Shown: positions 55,501 through 64,000 of the stretch, one piece after another
How positions within the stretch are numbered: position 1 is the first letter of the stretch
Layout of the letters: the number at the start of each line of letters is the position of its first letter
From: an uncultured Opitutaceae bacterium
GTDB lineage: Bacteria; Verrucomicrobiota; Verrucomicrobiia; Opitutales; Opitutaceae
Assembly (NCBI GenBank): GCA_951813085.1
Contig: OX638348.1
Span: forward strand, 4,612,501 to 4,676,500
DNA: 64,000 nucleotides
Direction of reading: 5' to 3'
Notes under the pieces: model-generated
Database searches by the model: none
What the model was told of the DNA's origin: nothing
The model's input: only the letters and a program-made list of their open reading frames with translations
Program-made: the position numbers and the translations under genes

Positions 55501-55851
55501 AAGCGTGTAGGGGACGTCTTCTATGGGCTGGGCGCGGTACATGATTCCGGAATTGTTGTTCCCTTCCAGCTTCAGCCTCATTTTCAAATGGAAATTCGCG
55601 ACATCCGCTCCCTGCCAGATCAAGAAGGTATTGGCCTCGAGGGTCACGCCGTGGGTGGAGCCTGCGATGGCTCCATTCTCTATCCCCCAAAGCCCGTCCT
55701 GGCCTTCCCAATTAGAGAGATCTTTCCCATTGAATATCGATTCAAAGCCGTCTTGAGCCGAAGCGAGGGGCCCTAAGAAGGCGATTGCCAGAAAGAAGGC
55801 GAGCCTTGCGGGTCGAATCGAGATCTGTACGCATTTCAGATTTGCTTTCAT
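52558..55851 (-). CDS. DUF1080, propeller and heme-binding (PVC-type) secreted protein
   Basis: About 1097 residues from the ATG at 55851, signal peptide to residue 32. Domain order: DUF1080 (3-keto-disaccharide hydrolase-like, about 35-240, FESIFNGKDLSNWEGQDGLW); a six-bladed propeller like membrane-bound sugar dehydrogenases (about 285-660, DSLYIGVNEYRD, GDHGVHSLHLSPDGESLFLI, YGWRNGTGKWPEW); helical HEAT-like repeats; and a C-terminal c-type heme domain with CYSCH near 965-969 and TGPDLTGSGGRYSPSDFIDQ. It probably oxidises or cleaves a sugar and passes electrons to its heme in the periplasm. Fusions of these four modules are a hallmark of Planctomycetes and Verrucomicrobia. It leads the leftward operon with the TonB-C protein and channel. 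Confidence 0.88.
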   Translation of the reverse strand: MKANLKCVQISIRPARLAFFLAIAFLGPLASAQDGFESIFNGKDLSNWEGQDGLWGIENGAIAGSTHGVTLEANTFLIWQGADVANFHLKMRLKLEGNNNSGIMYRAQPIEDVPYTLSGNQLDIHPKPEYLGMYYSEKTGRGIVATRGQKAVVTDAVDAKGKSKPRITGDLGMDPAFKVDQWNNYEIIAVGARVIHKVNGVVTIDVVDRYPDVPRRGAIGIQLHRGPPMNVFAKNIQLKRLRGAAAREAIEAALVPPAPEPQEKIEEGTAINENRATPRENITVKDGFDVELLYSVPGASEGSWVNLCLDNKGRIIASDQFGGLYRFPIPAPGETLDPADIVKVPVDIEAANGMLWAFDSLYIGVNEYRDSSKSGLYRLTDTDGDDMLDTGELLRQISARGDHGVHSLHLSPDGESLFLITGNNTEPTEWSSSRVNTNWGEDHLLPRMPDGRGHNRNRLAPAGIIYKVSPDGKNFEIYSHGYRNIFDAAFNADGELFTYDADMEYDFNTPWYRPTRVLHVVSGSDYGWRNGTGKWPEWYVDSVPAAVNIGPGSPTGVTFGYGAKFPAKYQNALYILDWSWGKIYSVHLRPDGSSYTGEKEDFISGAPLPVTDMIVNPSDGAMYFTIGGRKVQSGLYRVTYIGDEDTESAIAKNSGQRERNLRRSLEAYHGIVDTSAVGKAWRYLDHEDPFIRSAARIAIESQPSRTWSNRALKERTPERRIRALLALARVEGIDPFHRQDGDPPVNKTLGNDIVNDILDIDFDDLDETGRRDLVRTYQVVFNRFGAPNPGLALRTTVKLDAQFPAESIEMNQLLCETLVYLQSPTVAAKAIALLNQAPTQEEQLEYARSLRMLKEGWTNPLRVAYIEWFLNAANYRGGASFEIFIENIRKEALETLTPQERVELASILERKPVKKSPIEALTQNFMKGRSFVKNWTLDDLSAEANASMVNRNFERGRAMFAGTACYSCHRFQNAGGSTGPDLTGSGGRYSPSDFIDQIINPSKEVNEQFVPIAVEMLDGTTHYGVVVNLNTDRVTINTDLTNPNQRVNIDRKLVKSLAPSKISPMPPGLMNMLSKEEIFDLTAYVLSGGNPDDKRFR

Positions 55852-56244
55852 AAATTCTATTAGGTGGTGGGGATGGTACAAAAACGTAGATTAGCGATGG
55901 GCTTAGCGGTGCATTATACGTTCGCTGCACGCGACAGCAAGAATTCCATGAAAGGGAGTATTCTTGGACGCGATAGGCCGGAAGGTAGCGGGAGGGATGC
56001 CTACGCGATCAGACCCGCTGAAAGCAAGTATCGGGCAATCCGCCCGATTATACTAGTACGATCTTTGCGTTCAATAGTACAAAATCGGCAATTGACGGAT
56101 AAATTATTGCTTTGCTTCCGTGATATTGGGCGTCCGGTTGCGGGCGGGCAATGGGATCGATCTGCTTGAGTTGGAGAGCGCCGCTTTCTACTAACGCAAG
56201 TTTTGATTGGCCGAGTGGGTCTGGATCGCTACAACATCGCTCCA
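55852..56244. other. Divergent intergenic region with a palindrome
   Basis: 393 bases between the divergent DUF1080 gene and the FG-GAP lipoprotein gene. A perfect palindrome ATCGGGC-AATCC-GCCCGAT at 56030-56048 could be an operator serving both promoters. I see no ORF with support. The stretch 56050-56120 is AT-rich. Confidence 0.5.
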
Positions 56245-57855
56245 ATGATTGTTCGCTCACAGGCGCTTCGAGGCATAGCCGCCGGGATTCCATTCCTGCT
56301 GTGCATTGCCTGCAGTCCTGATGGTGAGCGGGAGTCCGTCAGTGCGGAAGCGCAGGAGCGCGGTCGCTTGTTGGCCGCCCAGCATTGCATCGCTTGCCAC
56401 CAAGTTCCCGAACCGGATCTCCTCACAAAACGTAGTTGGGAATTTACGCTGACCTATATGGGTTTTTTCCTAGGGATAGATGACGTTCGCCCTCTCGAAC
56501 AAGCTTCGGAGTCGACGCGCGACAGCATTGCGTTACGAGAGGAATTCGTTCGCGCGGCTAAAATGTTTCCTGAGGTCGCTGCGCCTTCTCAGGATGACTG
56601 GGAAACATTGAGGTCCTATTATGTCGCGAATGCGCCTGAAACCGCGATTTCCATGAATCGAGACGAGTCGCCAGAGGAAGACACGAGCCAATTCCGGCCG
56701 CGTTCGACTCAGTACCGTATGGAGACCGCCATTACGTCAATGGTTCATATAGACGAGGCCCATGGCTTGCTCTACATTCACGATAGCGGCTCGGAGCAAT
56801 TGACGGTGTTGGATCGCAATCTCAGCTTTCATGACAATCATCCCTCGCCAGGCGTCGCGCTCGTGGATGCGCACGTCTCTGGGGACGACCTCTACCTACT
56901 GTCGATCGGCGACTTGTTCGCGTCCAATATCGGAACGCCACTAGGCGAAGTGCAAAAGACAAGAGTGCTTGGAGGCGTTTTCATGGGACTGGAGGTCTTG
57001 GTGGACTCGCTTCATCGGCCCGCAGATTTTCAGTTCGCCGACCTGGACAATGACGGCTTGGACGAGTTGCTCGTGAGCAATTTTGGCGACTACACGGGAA
57101 ATTTCTCGATATACCGGAAAGAGAGCCCGGAGGCGCCATACGATTCGACACCGCAAATCCTAAGCGCCCAGCCCGGTATCGTCAAAGGCGAAGCGGTGGA
57201 TCTTACCGGTGATGGATACCGGGATATCGTTGTCATGGCCAGCGCGGGACGGGAAAACGTCAGCGTATTCGTCAACAACAAAGATGGCGCGTTTCGACAG
57301 GAAGCGCTTTGGGAAATGCATCCTTCGTTTGGATACATTGGCTTCGAACTTCGAGATTTCGATGGCGACGGTCAGTTAGACTTGCTCACCTTGAATGGCG
57401 ACAATGGGGACTCCGATCCCTACAATACCTTGAAACGCGATCACGGGATTCGGATTTATCTCAATCGTGGCGATCTGAAGTTCGAAGAAGCCTACTTCTA
57501 TCCCATGTATGGCGTGTACGGCGCGGAGATAGAGGATTTCGACGAGGATGGCGACTTGGATATAGCGGCCATTGCGTTCCATCCAGATTTCTCTCGAGAT
57601 AAGCTCGAGAACTTCGTCTACCTTGAACAGACAGGATCGCTGGAATTTGCGGCTAAGACCCATCCGTCAACCTACAACGGGCGATGGCTCACTATCGACT
57701 CAGGAGATGTCGATGGAGACGGCGATAAGGACATCGTTCTCGGCGCGGCCTATGTTCCCGTAGGAATGAGAGACGGGCAAATGGACCTGTATGAGAAACT
57801 GCTTGAAGACAGTCCACCGATTCTCGTATTGGAAAATCGGATGCCCAGACCGTGA
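56245..57855 (+). CDS. Cytochrome c and FG-GAP repeat lipoprotein
   Basis: About 536 residues from ATG 56245; the ATG gives a lipoprotein-like signal ending at Cys23 (FLLCIAC, the residue at -3 is unusual). A heme motif CIACH lies at 48-52, just after it. From about residue 215 five FG-GAP/VCBS repeats carry calcium loops: DLDNDGLDEL, DLTGDGYRDIVV, DFDGDGQLDLLT, DFDEDGDLDIAA and DVDGDGDKDIVL, which build a beta-propeller. It is likely a membrane-bound, outward-facing electron transfer or binding protein; substrate unknown. It converges on the esterase gene, with a small hairpin (GAGTC/GACTC, 57854-57870) between the stops. Confidence 0.82.
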   Translation: MIVRSQALRGIAAGIPFLLCIACSPDGERESVSAEAQERGRLLAAQHCIACHQVPEPDLLTKRSWEFTLTYMGFFLGIDDVRPLEQASESTRDSIALREEFVRAAKMFPEVAAPSQDDWETLRSYYVANAPETAISMNRDESPEEDTSQFRPRSTQYRMETAITSMVHIDEAHGLLYIHDSGSEQLTVLDRNLSFHDNHPSPGVALVDAHVSGDDLYLLSIGDLFASNIGTPLGEVQKTRVLGGVFMGLEVLVDSLHRPADFQFADLDNDGLDELLVSNFGDYTGNFSIYRKESPEAPYDSTPQILSAQPGIVKGEAVDLTGDGYRDIVVMASAGRENVSVFVNNKDGAFRQEALWEMHPSFGYIGFELRDFDGDGQLDLLTLNGDNGDSDPYNTLKRDHGIRIYLNRGDLKFEEAYFYPMYGVYGAEIEDFDEDGDLDIAAIAFHPDFSRDKLENFVYLEQTGSLEFAAKTHPSTYNGRWLTIDSGDVDGDGDKDIVLGAAYVPVGMRDGQMDLYEKLLEDSPPILVLENRMPRP

Positions 57856-57869
57856 GTCATTAAAAGACT

Positions 57870-58836
57870 CTACTTCGTCTGAAGCGTTCGGGCGAAAAAG
57901 GCTTCGCGGATCGGCTCCGTAATGCCAATATTCCTTTGGAAAACGCCGTGACCCGTCCCGTCGCCGAGCAGCAGATAGTTGACGTCCTTGGCGCCCGCTT
58001 CACGCAAGGCGCTCACCAGCTTATCCGAGTGGTAGACGCCGACGGTGGCATCGGATTCTTCATGGAAAAGTAGCATAGGAGGCGCGTCGGCGCTGACGTA
58101 GCTTAGGGGAGAGATCTTCTTTCGAAACGCGTCCGATTCCAAGCGAGGCGAATTCACCGCTTCCTCGCGGACTTGTTCGCCTCGAGCCCTGCGTTCCAGA
58201 AGGAGACGCTGCCGTTCGCTCATTGGAATAAGAAAGCTTGCAGGTGTCGCGCTGGCAGCCACTGCTTGAACCATGCTGGAGTAGTCCTGATAGGGGCCCG
58301 TCCCCCTCCAATCCGGCGGAAGGCGAGCAGAGGCCTAGCATTACGGAGAGATGGGCTCCAGCTGAGTTTCCGGTCGCTCCGATGCGGTCGGGATCTATGT
58401 TATATTTCTCTGCATGGGCACGGAACCAGCGAACGGCATTCTTAACGTCCTCAATGCAGGCAGTGAGCGGCGCCTCCGCGAGCATCCGGTAGTTGACAGT
58501 GATGCAAACGTAGCCTTTGGCCGCGTAATCGATGGTGGGATTGAGGAAGCCGTTGGCTCGCTTGTCTCCGTTGCGCCAGCCGCCGCCATGGATGAAGACG
58601 ATTGCGGGTCGCGGGGAGTCGCAGCGTTCCTTAGGCATGGCTAGATCGAGATGCCAGGCCTTATTCCCTTCGCGATAGGCAATGTTAGGGATGAACGTGA
58701 CGCTATCGGGCACACGTTCCTGTATCTGAGCGTCGGAAGGGAGAGTCCGTTCTCGTTGCCCGTGGCTAGACAAGAATGGAATTGCGATGAGAAGCAACGC
58801 AATTCCTTTTGCGATGCGTAGGGGTAGTGTATTCAT
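57870..58836 (-). pseudogene. Secreted alpha/beta-hydrolase (esterase) with one frameshift
   Basis: Joined frames give about 321 residues: signal peptide (MNTLPLRIAKGIALLLIAIP), oxyanion motif VFIHGGGWRNGDKR, nucleophile GNSAGAHLS (Ser between Asn and Ala), then in the second frame PPMLLFHEESDATV for Asp and GDGTGHGVFQ for His. This is the BD-FAE/esterase-lipase type that acts on acyl esters of glycans. The break is at the run of four Gs on the plus strand (58293-58296; CCCC on the coding strand): removing one base restores GDGP-YQDYSSMVQ. All catalytic residues are present in the joined frames, so a read error or phase variation is possible. It is followed by the TM2 gene 12 bases away on the opposite end. 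Confidence 0.8.
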
Positions 58837-58848
58837 AAAGTGGTGAGG

Positions 58849-59061
58849 CTAAGGCTTAATCAAGTATCCTTCAGCGTCTTTGAAAGCGCTGCATACGATG
58901 AGAATGAAATCGATGAGAAACCAGATTCCGAATCCGCCAAATGTAAGGAGCATGAGTATCGCGGTACCGTTTTTGCCTCTATAGAATCGGTGGGCGCCAA
59001 ATACGCCGAGAAAAAAGCAGAGAAGAATGGTCGCAACAAAGTTTCGTTCGCTCGTGTTCAT
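58849..59061 (-). CDS. Small TM2-domain membrane protein
   Basis: 70 residues with two membrane helices joined by GAHRFYRGK: NFVATILLCFFLGVFGAHRF and AILMLLTFGGFGIWFLIDFI. This is the TM2 domain, found alone or as a cap to other domains in many bacteria; its function is not known. It is transcribed just ahead of the esterase gene (12 bases between), so the two are likely co-transcribed. Many small TM2 proteins were overlooked by early annotation, but the motif here is clear. Confidence 0.85.
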   Translation of the reverse strand: MNTSERNFVATILLCFFLGVFGAHRFYRGKNGTAILMLLTFGGFGIWFLIDFILIVCSAFKDAEGYLIKP

Positions 59062-59155
59062 AGGCTAGATGATTTTGGGATATGGTTAGGCTAAAGAGTG
59101 CGGTCGTTGAATCAGTACTGAAGGTTGCTTGGATCGTCGAGAACAATGCAATGCC

Positions 59156-59932
59156 TCACACATCCAGCAGCCATCGCGCTTCCTTCGACACGCGTGCGAG
59201 TGTTTCCTCCCGTATCAATTCCTTTTGCGGCGTTTGTGGAATTTCGCTCCGGCTGCAGAAATAGCTGTGTATCGCCCGTCGCGGTCGCTCCGTTCGATTA
59301 GTGGTGCCGCCATGCCAAATGTGGGAATTGAATACGACCGCGGTGCCAGCAGGCGCTTTCAGGATGATTTCATCGGGATGGTTCGCTTCCGGATCCTCCA
59401 TTACTTCTTCGGGCATTTGGCCCAAAAGGTGCGACCTCGGAACCAGACGGGTGGCGCCGTTGGCAGCCGAAAAGTCATCGAGGAGCCAAATGGAGTTGCA
59501 GACTTTGAATGCGCCGGGCTCGACTGCGGAGGGCCAGTCTACGTGCAGCTTCTGAAGTCCTTTGCCCGGCCTAGCGGAACGGTAGTTGAGCGATGACAGC
59601 TTGAATTCGGGTCCGAGTACGTGGCGTATGGCCGCCAGCAGCTTTGGATGGGTATAGAGAATATCGAATACGGAACCCTTGTTCACAAGGTTCGCCAAGC
59701 GGTCAGCTCCTGCTTCTTTGGGATGACGTATACGAGGGGAATTGAATAGCTCGTGACCGCCGTCTTCACCTTCCTCCTCAAGGAGCGTTTCAATACGGTC
59801 GTGAAGCTGTCCCAGCGCGTCATCGCTCAGTAGTTTACCCAGCGATACATAGCCTTCCTCTGCGATCGCGGCCCGCTCCTCATCGGAGAGGAGCGATTGG
59901 GAAGCGCCTAGGGATTCGAGCGGGTGAGGCAT
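59156..59932 (-). CDS. Phytanoyl-CoA dioxygenase-family (PhyH) oxygenase
   Basis: 258 residues, no signal peptide. The double-stranded beta-helix of iron/2-oxoglutarate oxygenases is visible: KLHVDWPS gives the HxD iron pair, and a distal His lies in VFNSHIWHGGTTNRTERPRR, where the Arg binds 2-oxoglutarate. Substrates of this family vary widely from lipids to small metabolites, so the substrate is unknown. It stands alone: 94 bases from the TM2 gene and about 200 bases from the rightward SGNH gene. Confidence 0.83.
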   Translation of the reverse strand: MPHPLESLGASQSLLSDEERAAIAEEGYVSLGKLLSDDALGQLHDRIETLLEEEGEDGGHELFNSPRIRHPKEAGADRLANLVNKGSVFDILYTHPKLLAAIRHVLGPEFKLSSLNYRSARPGKGLQKLHVDWPSAVEPGAFKVCNSIWLLDDFSAANGATRLVPRSHLLGQMPEEVMEDPEANHPDEIILKAPAGTAVVFNSHIWHGGTTNRTERPRRAIHSYFCSRSEIPQTPQKELIREETLARVSKEARWLLDV

Positions 59933-60141
59933 GGAAAAATTACATGCGCCAAGGCGCGATTCTGCAAATTAATTCTTGGTGAGCCTAATTTGGAGCGAAA
60001 CGCGATGCTGCGTTTGTGGTTCGACTCCGTTATAGTTGGATTTATGAAGCGTCCCAAGAGCTCGCTTATTCGCTTGGCATTCCCGCCCAAATCGAGTTTC
60101 AATTTCCACTCTTTACTCTCCCTGGATTCGATCATTCCTTT

Positions 60142-61368
60142 ATGGCATACAGCGCTTGGCTTCATTCATTGCTCAAATGTCGATTGCTCCTGTCTCTTTC
60201 GGCCGTTGCTTTGGGGGCCGCTCCATTCGAACTGAAAGATGGAGACCGAGTAGCCTTTCTGGGCGATACGTTTTTTGAGCGGGCTGTTAGGTATGGGCAT
60301 ATAGAAACGGCGCTGACGGCGCGGTGGCTGGATAGAGACGTCATCTTTCGCAATATCGGCTGGGCGGGAGACAACGCTAGAGGTCGTGCCCGCGTTTTTT
60401 TCGACCCGGAGGAAAAAGGATTCGAGAACTTGCAGCGGCACCTTTCAATGGTGGATCCAAGCGTAGTTCTACTCAGCTATGGCGCTATGGATTCGTTCCG
60501 AGGCAAAGAGGGATTGAACGCGTTTATCCAAAGTATGGGTACGCTTGTCGATGCGATTGAAGAAATCGAAGCCCAAGTGGTGATCTTGTCGCCCACGCCG
60601 CGCGAATTCTTTGGCGACATACTGCCGAATGCGGAGGCCCAGAACGAGAATGTAGCGCTTTACACGGAAGCGCTGAGGCAGCTCGCGCAAAAACGAGACG
60701 TCTGGTTCGTTGATCTATTCAACACGCTCGAAACGCGCTCGCCGGGCAGCGCTCAACGGCCGATCACCGACAATGGAGTCCATCTCAATGAATACGGCTA
60801 TCTCTTGGCGGCGGAACGGATTGCCCAGGTGCTCGCCGCCTATTCGTCGACGAAGCAGCTCTCCATCGGAAGCGATAGCGAAGCGGAATCGTCCTTTGGC
60901 GTGGAGTTGCTGAGCGTGACGCAGGCGAAAACGAGCGTTACCATACGGCTTCGCGATGAACGCTTGAGCCTGTCGCCACTGGGGGGAGATCATTCCCAGA
61001 ATTTGAAGCTGCGCTTAGCCAATCTCCCGCCGGGCGACTACCGGCTTGAGCATTCCAGCAGGGAATTGGCATCGGGAAGCTCTGAAATGTGGCAGGAGGG
61101 GATCCAGCTCGCCTGGGAACCTTCCAACGATCAGGTGGTGGAGCTTCGAGATGCCATAAAGGAGAAGAACGAGCTGTTCTTCCACCAATGGCGTCCTCAG
61201 AATGAAACCTACTTGCGTGGGTTTCGAAAGTACGAGCAAGGCCAGAACGCGGCGGAGATCGAGGAATTGAACAAGCCCATTGAGAAGGCGGAAGGGAACA
61301 TCGCCAAGCTGAGAGCCCCCAAAGCCTATTCCTTGGTTTTTAGGCGAATAGAAAGGGAGACGGAGTGA
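60142..61368 (+). CDS. SGNH/GDSL-type hydrolase paired with a PVC heme protein
   Basis: About 408 residues from ATG 60142, which starts a signal peptide (MAYSAWLHSLLKCRLLLSLS). The frame is open upstream to GTG 60016 but that part is not signal-like. Block I is VAFLGDTFFERAVRYGH, with Thr in the place of the usual catalytic Ser of GDSL; this can be a real variant or a non-esterase binding role. Block V, DNGVHLNEYGYLLAAERI, has the Asp and His. A helical C-terminal part follows. The stop overlaps the GTG start of the next gene, so the two are coupled. SGNH genes next to PVC-type heme proteins recur in Planctomycetes and Verrucomicrobia. Confidence 0.78.
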   Translation: MAYSAWLHSLLKCRLLLSLSAVALGAAPFELKDGDRVAFLGDTFFERAVRYGHIETALTARWLDRDVIFRNIGWAGDNARGRARVFFDPEEKGFENLQRHLSMVDPSVVLLSYGAMDSFRGKEGLNAFIQSMGTLVDAIEEIEAQVVILSPTPREFFGDILPNAEAQNENVALYTEALRQLAQKRDVWFVDLFNTLETRSPGSAQRPITDNGVHLNEYGYLLAAERIAQVLAAYSSTKQLSIGSDSEAESSFGVELLSVTQAKTSVTIRLRDERLSLSPLGGDHSQNLKLRLANLPPGDYRLEHSSRELASGSSEMWQEGIQLAWEPSNDQVVELRDAIKEKNELFFHQWRPQNETYLRGFRKYEQGQNAAEIEELNKPIEKAEGNIAKLRAPKAYSLVFRRIERETE

Positions 61369-64000
61369 GAATTTCCGTGATAATTCGCTATTTCTGTATT
61401 GGAGCCATTGCCCTATCTGTATCCGTATTAAAAGGACAGCGCGCCTTGACGGACATTCCGAATCCGGATGTGGAGCATCAATTGAGCCTCCTCAAGCCGG
61501 CGGAGGGATTCGAGATATCGCTCTTCGCTTCCGAGCCGATGATCGACAAGCCCTTGGCGATTAGCTTTGACGCGGAAGGCCGGCTGTATGTGGCGACGAC
61601 TGCGACCTATCCCCACATCAAGCCCGGCAACCTGGCTTCGGATAAGGTATACCGTCTGGAGGACACCGATGGAGATGGGGTGGCGGATAAAAGCAGCGTA
61701 TTTGCGGATGGGCTCTTGATCCCTACGGCCGTCCTTGCGGTTCCAGAGGGCGTTTACGTGGGCAACTCGAAGGATCTCATGTTCTACGAAGACAGCGACG
61801 ACGACGGCGTTGCCGATTCTGAGCGGGTGGTCTTGTCGGGATTCGGGACGGAGGACACGCATCACATCATTCACACTTTGAGGGCCGATCCTGGAGGCCG
61901 AATCTATTTTAATCAATCGATCTATATTCAATCCTATGTGGAAACTCCGCGAGGGATTCGAGAGCTCAAGGCGGGCGGCGTTTGGCGATTGCGCCCGGAA
62001 ACGATGGAGCTCGACGTATTCAACAATGGATTGGTGAATTCTTGGGGGCATCAATTCGACTATTGGGGGCAGTCATTCCAGTCGGACGGAGCAGGTTTCG
62101 AGGGAATTAGCTATTCGTTTCCTGGATCGGCATTCGTGGCTTCTGTTGGCGTAGAAAGAAAACTGGGCGGACTAAATCCGGGACAGCCGAAGCTGAGCGG
62201 ACTAGAGATTATCGCTTCCAGCCACTTCCCGGAAGAGTGGCAGGACTTGATTATCCGTGAATGATTTCCGTGGCAACCGGATCAGTGTGTTCAAGGTGGA
62301 CGATTCGCAGAGCGGATTCGTTTCGGTGAAGCAGCCGGATCTACTGACGAGCACTCATGGGGCCTTTCGACCCATCGATGCGCAGCATGGCCCTGACGGA
62401 GCCCTGTATTTTGCGGACTGGTACAATCCGATTATACAGCATGGCGAAGTCGACTTTCGCGATGAGCGTAGAGATCGCCAGCATGGACGCATTTGGCGAA
62501 TCGCCGCTAAAGATCGGCCGCTGGTTGAGCCACCGCAAATCGTGGAGGCATCTGTCGAGCAGCTGCTCGATCGCTTGAAGTCGACCGAGTCCTGGACGCG
62601 TTCTCAGGCAAAACTGTATTTGAAGCAGAAAGGAGAGGATGCAGTCATTCCAGCCCTGCAAAATTGGATCCGTGATTTGGATACATCGGATCCTGATTGG
62701 AACCATCATCGACTAGAAGCGCTTTGGGTGATGCAGTTCTTGCGGAGCGTCGATAACGCGCTCGTGTCCTCCTTGCTCGAATCGGATGGCTTCCAAGCGC
62801 GGGCGGCTACGATTCGCGTATTGGAGGAGAATCCGAAGCAGAACGAGCGCGCCTACGAATTCTTCGAAAAGGGGATCGCGGACCCGTACCCGTGCGTACG
62901 GCTTGAAACGTTGCACGCGTTGCGAGCGCTGGGTGGGCCCCACGCCGCCAAGGTGGCGATGGGCGCGTTTTCTACCTCCATGGATGAGACGATGGAGTTC
63001 GCGTTGTGGCGAACCATGACCGTTCTCGGCGATGATTGGCTTCCTGCGGCAACCGAGGATCCTCTATTTTTTGGGGCCGATCCGAAGGCGCTGATTTATG
63101 CGGTTCGCAGTTTGGATCGAGCCGATGGGATCGCTCCGTTGGTATCCCTGTGGCGATCGGGCGACTTGAAGGATCCGGATGCGGTCGATGCGCTGGTTCT
63201 AATTGGCGAGTTAGGGCAATCCGAGATTTTGGGAGACGTCCTTAGAGCGGTTGCGGAACGAGAGAGAAACGGACATGGCGGGTCCCCGCGTATTCTTGGA
63301 GCCTTGGGAAACGCTGCCACGCAACGCAAGCAAGTGCCTAAAGTATCAGCGGAGGACGTCGCGTTATTGCTGCGTAGCGAATCGAATCAGACGCAGATTC
63401 AAATGGCGACGCTGGCTGGAGACTCGAACGCGGACGAGCTGGCGAGTCAGGCGGCAGTGGAAGGGATTGGCTCGAATGAAGGATACTGCGGCGAGCGCGG
63501 CATTGAGCCGACTTGGAAGCAAGGCGTATCCACGGTCGATTCGCTACCGAGCCCTCGCTGGTTATGCCCGATCAGACCCTAAGGCGGCGGCGCCTTTCGT
63601 TTCTGCCGCGCTATCTGAAGCGCAGGGAGGTGATGATGCGTTGCCGCTCGTAAGGCCGTACTTGGCTCGAAGTCGATTCGCCGCATGGCTTGCCGATGCG
63701 ATGCGTGCCAAGGAAATGGATACGCAAGTTGCGACCGAAGCCCTCCGGCTATTGAGCTCCGCTCTCATCGATGCGACCCAGCTGGAAAGCGCCTTGCAAG
63801 AAGCCGGAAGCATTGCGCCGTTGGATCCGCAAATGAGCGCCGAAGAAATGGCGGCTTTCGTAGAGTTCGTTGCAGAGAGCGGCAATCCACGGCAAGGGGA
63901 GCGTATCTATCGTCGGGAAGGGCTCTTATGTATGACCTGTCACGCGATCGGGGGTGCCGGGGGATCGCTGGGACCAGATCTTACGAGCTTGGGGGCTAGC
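61365..64000 (+). pseudogene. PVC-type propeller and heme-binding protein, two frameshifts, runs off the window
   Basis: From a GTG at 61365: signal peptide, then a membrane-bound dehydrogenase propeller (GFEISLFASEPMIDKPLAI, YRLEDTDGDGVADKSSVF, GTEDTHHIIHTLRADPGG), HEAT-like repeats from about residue 400, and at the right edge a heme motif CMTCH followed by GGAGGSLGPDLTSLG, as in the family. Two frame changes break it: near 62256 one extra C turns IIVNDFRGNR into a stop, and near 63469 one extra G shifts the frame; after it the coding frame is the one containing MKDTAASAALSRLGSKAY. With both bases removed the protein is continuous to 64000. The gene is thus either decayed or misread. It is coupled to the SGNH gene by a four-base overlap. 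Confidence 0.8.

Noticed and set aside
1..64000. Mobile elements, phage genes, toxin-antitoxin or defence islands
   Set aside because: No transposase, integrase, terminal repeats, CRISPR repeats or known defence motifs were seen on either strand.

Overview
The window looks like a chromosome segment of a marine or aquatic Verrucomicrobiota bacterium, most likely of the Opitutia/Puniceicoccales side. This is inferred from family content and not from a marker gene. The pointers are Planctomycetes-Verrucomicrobia type heme-binding proteins (DUF1080 plus propeller plus CxxCH), a very long GreA-like protein, secreted sulfatases, very large TonB-dependent receptors, a GH109-type oxidoreductase-fold enzyme and a long NagB fused to a PIG-L domain. 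I found no rRNA, tRNA, CRISPR array, insertion sequence or integrase.

Layout. 1-10 kb: the end of a GT4 glycosyltransferase, then a long leftward gene run transcribed pyrF-ispD-ispF-two peptide-binding proteins-oppB-oppC-MsbA-like ABC exporter. Divergent from it is ispE, followed by a PTS enzyme I gene. 12.7-19.6 kb: housekeeping genes (ArsR-methyltransferase fusion, large GreA-like factor with a clear terminator, RsmB-type rRNA methyltransferase, MFS transporter, membrane protein). 19.7-23.2 kb: sialate O-acetylesterase and a sulfatase. 24-27.7 kb: a 1240-residue TonB-dependent receptor. 27.8-38.3 kb: an AraC regulator divergent from a seven-gene set (NagB/PIG-L, PIG-L deacetylase, Gfo/Idh oxidoreductase, sugar isomerase, Na+/solute symporter, GH109-type protein, sulfatase). 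Together these suggest uptake and breakdown of sulfated, N-acetylated amino sugars.

38.5-44.3 kb is a block in decay: a TonB-dependent receptor with three TAG stops and two frameshifts, a frameshifted phytase, a frameshifted DinB-like gene and a PhoD-like phosphatase that has lost a predicted metal ligand. It looks like a former phytate/organic phosphate acquisition module. 44.3-51.1 kb is a compact lipid-modification operon under a MerR-type regulator: flavin amine-oxidase-like protein, DUF1365, cyclopropane-fatty-acid-synthase-like methyltransferase, a second broken methyltransferase, acyl desaturase and chalcone-isomerase-like protein. It probably alters phospholipid acyl chains and is the best candidate for a little-described system here.

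51.2-64 kb holds a potassium-channel-like protein, a secreted TonB-C-domain protein and a large DUF1080/propeller/heme protein in one leftward operon, a cytochrome-FG-GAP lipoprotein, a frameshifted esterase, a TM2 protein, a PhyH-family dioxygenase, an SGNH hydrolase and the start of a frameshifted PVC heme protein that runs off the edge.

A point for any user: five of the frameshifts between 41.7 and 63.5 kb can each be repaired by removing one G or C from a short G/C run. This may be a sequencing or assembly artefact and not true gene loss. The lesions in the TonB receptor and in the second methyltransferase do not fit that pattern and look like genuine decay.
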